A DNA stretch of 64,000 nucleotides from positions 1 through 64,000 of the forward strand of contig PHBX01000016.1 in NCBI GenBank assembly GCA_002842045.1, given 5' to 3'. The position numbers and the translations under genes were made by a program. The notes below the pieces were generated by a model. The model was not told where the DNA came from. It did not search any database and worked only from the letters and a program-made list of their open reading frames with translations. Source of the DNA: Chloroflexi bacterium HGW-Chloroflexi-3. GTDB taxonomy: Bacteria > Chloroflexota > Anaerolineae > Anaerolineales > Anaerolineaceae. Positions 61,865-64,000 of this stretch are shown here, one piece after another (position 1 is the first letter of the stretch; each line of letters starts with the position of its first letter).

Positions 61865-64000
61865 TTAATTTTCTTTTGGTTTTTTGACGGATTTTTCCTT
61901 TACGATTTTTGGATCTGCAGGTAAAAGCACTTCTTCAATTACTTCATCCATATGTTTTACAAGGACAATATTTAATTGTTTTCGAACTTTTTTAGATAAA
62001 TCGATAAGATCCTTTTCATTTTTCACAGGAATAAAAATTTTTGTTATGCCAGCACGATGAGCAGCCAGAATCTTTTCTCTGATACCACCAACTGGAAGTA
62101 TCCTGCCCCGAAGTGTTATTTCGCCAGTTAACGCTACATCTCTACGAACCTTTCGATTCGTAAAAGCTGAAATAAGCGCACTTGCGATTGTTATTCCTGC
62201 GCTCGGTCCATCTTTTGGAATTCCACCCTCTGGAATGTGTATATGAACATCAACATTTTCAAATAATTCCGCCTCCACACCTAAAACATCAGCTTTTGAT
62301 TTCATGTAGGATAATGCTGCTTGAGCTGATTCTTGCATAACCTCACCTATCTGACCAGTGATTTGGAGATTACCTTTTCCATCAACAATTAAAACTTCCA
62401 CCGGCATTATGTCTCCACCACTTTCAGTCCATGCCATCGCAGTCGCAACACCAATTTCATCTTCATGCTCTGCTTCCAGATCAAAAATTTGCTGTGGACC
62501 TAAAAATTTTTCAATGTGATGTGATTCGATTTTTGTCGGGAAAGTCTTGCCTTCAGTTTTTAATCGGGCAATCCTCCTGCAAATTCGCCCAATCTCTCGC
62601 TCAAGATTTCTCACTCCTGCTTCATACGTGTAATTTCTAATGATTTGTCGAATAGAGCCTTCAGGAAATTGTACATTCAAGTCCTCTATCCCTGTTTCAT
62701 GCAATTGTCTTGGGATCAGAAATTGCTTGGAAATCATAACTTTCTCATCTTCAATGTAACTGGAAAACTCAATCACTTCCATTCTATCCAACAGCGCTGA
62801 TGGAATTGATAGTGTTGTATTTGCTGTCGTAATGAACAACACCCTGGATAAATCATAATCAAGTTCGAGATAATGGTCTGAATATTCTTTATTTTGTTCA
62901 GGATCCAATACTTCTAATAACGCTGCAGATGGATCACCCCTGAAATCAGAGCCTAATTTATCAATTTCATCCAACATAAATAAAGGATTAATCATCCCTG
63001 CCTTTTTCATTGTTTGTAGAACTCGACCAGGCAAAGCCCCAATATATGTTCTTCGATGACCACGAATTTCTGCCTCATCGCGAACACCACCTAACGAAAC
63101 CCTGACAAATTTCTTTCCCAATGCTTCAGATATCGATCGTCCTAATGACGTTTTTCCTGTTCCAGGTGAGCCAACAAAACATAATATGGGTTGTTTCGTA
63201 TCTTGAGGTTTTAATTTTTGTACTGCAATAAACTCAAGAATCCTATCCTTTACCTTTCCTAATCCATAATGGTTTTTTTCTAATACCTGGTTTGCATGTT
63301 GTACATCAAGATTATCCTCAGTAGCTTCATACCAGGGTAAATCAAGAATCCAATCAATATAACTACGAATGATTCCGGATTCGGGTGACATAGGTGGCAT
63401 TTGTACCAATCGATCAATTTCTTTATTCACGACAAATTTTGCATTGTCGGGAAGCTCTTTGTTTTTTACTTTCTCCCTTAATTCAGATAGTTCGTTGATA
63501 AAAAGATCATTTTCACCTAATTCTGCCTGTATCGCCTTCAATTGTTCACGCAAATAATATTCTCTTTGCGTTTTGTCAACTTCGTTTTGGATCTTCGCTT
63601 GAATTTCGTCTTCCAATTCCAACACGTCTAATTCCTGGGCCAGAATTCCGTTCAATAATTTCAATCTTTCTCTTGGGTTAATTTCTACGATTAATTTACG
63701 TCGATCCAATGGACTGATAGTTATTGCTGAAGAGATCATATCCGTAAGCCAGGAAGGATCCTGAATATTCGTGGCAAATAATTGAGCTTCATCGGAAAGA
63801 CTTTTATCTAAATGAACACATTTAACAAATAAATCTTTACTGGTACGCATTAAAGCTTTTATATGACGATCATTCGATTCTTTTTCATTTACGACACGAA
63901 CTCTCACTCTAATGTATGGATCTTCCTGAGTGACTGCCAGAATTTCCACCCGTCGCCTGCCTTGAATTAAAGCCGAGTAATCACCTTCCGGGAGCGACAT
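61865..64000 (-). CDS. lon: ATP-dependent Lon protease (5' end outside the window)
   Basis: AAA+ serine protease for damaged and regulatory proteins. The visible 711 residues begin inside the LAN substrate-binding domain ([19 protein letters not shown]), so the ATG at the edge is not the start; about 80-100 N-terminal residues lie beyond the window. Walker [15 protein letters not shown], Walker [18 protein letters not shown], then the protease domain with catalytic Ser in [13 protein letters not shown] and Lys in [15 protein letters not shown] Lys-rich tail closes the protein. Confidence 0.96.
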   Translation of the reverse strand: MSLPEGDYSALIQGRRRVEILAVTQEDPYIRVRVRVVNEKESNDRHIKALMRTSKDLFVKCVHLDKSLSDEAQLFATNIQDPSWLTDMISSAITISPLDRRKLIVEINPRERLKLLNGILAQELDVLELEDEIQAKIQNEVDKTQREYYLREQLKAIQAELGENDLFINELSELREKVKNKELPDNAKFVVNKEIDRLVQMPPMSPESGIIRSYIDWILDLPWYEATEDNLDVQHANQVLEKNHYGLGKVKDRILEFIAVQKLKPQDTKQPILCFVGSPGTGKTSLGRSISEALGKKFVRVSLGGVRDEAEIRGHRRTYIGALPGRVLQTMKKAGMINPLFMLDEIDKLGSDFRGDPSAALLEVLDPEQNKEYSDHYLELDYDLSRVLFITTANTTLSIPSALLDRMEVIEFSSYIEDEKVMISKQFLIPRQLHETGIEDLNVQFPEGSIRQIIRNYTYEAGVRNLEREIGRICRRIARLKTEGKTFPTKIESHHIEKFLGPQQIFDLEAEHEDEIGVATAMAWTESGGDIMPVEVLIVDGKGNLQITGQIGEVMQESAQAALSYMKSKADVLGVEAELFENVDVHIHIPEGGIPKDGPSAGITIASALISAFTNRKVRRDVALTGEITLRGRILPVGGIREKILAAHRAGITKIFIPVKNEKDLIDLSKKVRKQLNIVLVKHMDEVIEEVLLPADPKIVKEKSVKKPKEN

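Noticed and set aside
63998..64000. ATG at the right edge as the lon start
   Set aside because: It falls inside the LAN domain; the true N-terminus must lie beyond the window.

Overview
The window is AT-rich, tightly packed bacterial chromosome. The gene families suggest a member of the Chloroflexota, probably class Anaerolineae: large eukaryote-like kinase/phosphatase/FHA clusters, many GT-C membrane glycosyltransferases, a HemN/HemW-like radical SAM protein, a DAK2-DegV-RecG-CoaD run and a three-gene phosphonate-type transporter. This placement is an inference from gene content, not from a phylogeny. Genes lie on both strands in short operons with 1-17 nt overlaps. Most starts carry GGAGG-type ribosome sites. 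No rRNA, insertion sequence or CRISPR array is visible. The only tRNA is tRNA-Leu(GAG).

Layout. 1-3.9 kb: a truncated hydrolase, a LarA-type racemase preceded by a 43-residue glyoxalase (VOC) remnant, then a tyrosine recombinase coupled to a papain-like protein of unknown role. 3.9-12.1 kb: radical SAM protein, BaiN/YhiN flavoprotein, a PlsC-like acyltransferase frameshifted by a 4-bp duplication, TypA, a membrane protein and a NarL/DesK-type two-component pair. 12.2-16.1 kb: phnD-phnC-phnE. 16.5-31 kb: housekeeping genes (L25, NUDIX, TrmI, phosphohexomutase, TatD, polyprenyl synthase, tRNA-Leu, PlsX, RluB, ScpB), then an operon of a G5/beta-propeller protein, a nucleotide-sugar decarboxylase-like enzyme, GtrA, a Mg-chelatase-type ATPase and RsmD. 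31-44.4 kb: phosphofructokinase with a pyrophosphate-type signature, a cytoplasmic sensor kinase, and seven large polytopic GT-C-like proteins around an omega-amidase-like enzyme, which looks like a glycan assembly locus. 44.6-46.3 kb: MurA and thioredoxin. 46.3-54.4 kb: a phospho-signalling island (OmpR regulator, FHA protein, J-domain/vWA fusion, PP2C phosphatase, kinase/PQQ-propeller protein, SH3 protein, second kinase), with a 54-codon relic of glutamine synthetase and a DUF971 protein inside it. 54.4-64 kb: Rpe, L28, Asp23, DAK2/DegV, RecG, CoaD, a coiled-coil protein and Lon, which runs off the right edge.

The most notable items are the glutamine synthetase relic (N- and C-terminal ends joined in frame, with its own promoter and ribosome site); the Ser/Thr kinase that seems to start at CTG behind a strong Shine-Dalgarno sequence and is later broken by a frameshift; the J-domain/vWA + FHA + PP2C + kinase module; MurA with Asp in place of the catalytic Cys, which predicts fosfomycin insensitivity; RsmD with APPQ in place of N/DPPY; and the number of damaged genes (hydrolase, VOC, PlsC, kinase/PQQ, glnA) in an otherwise intact region.
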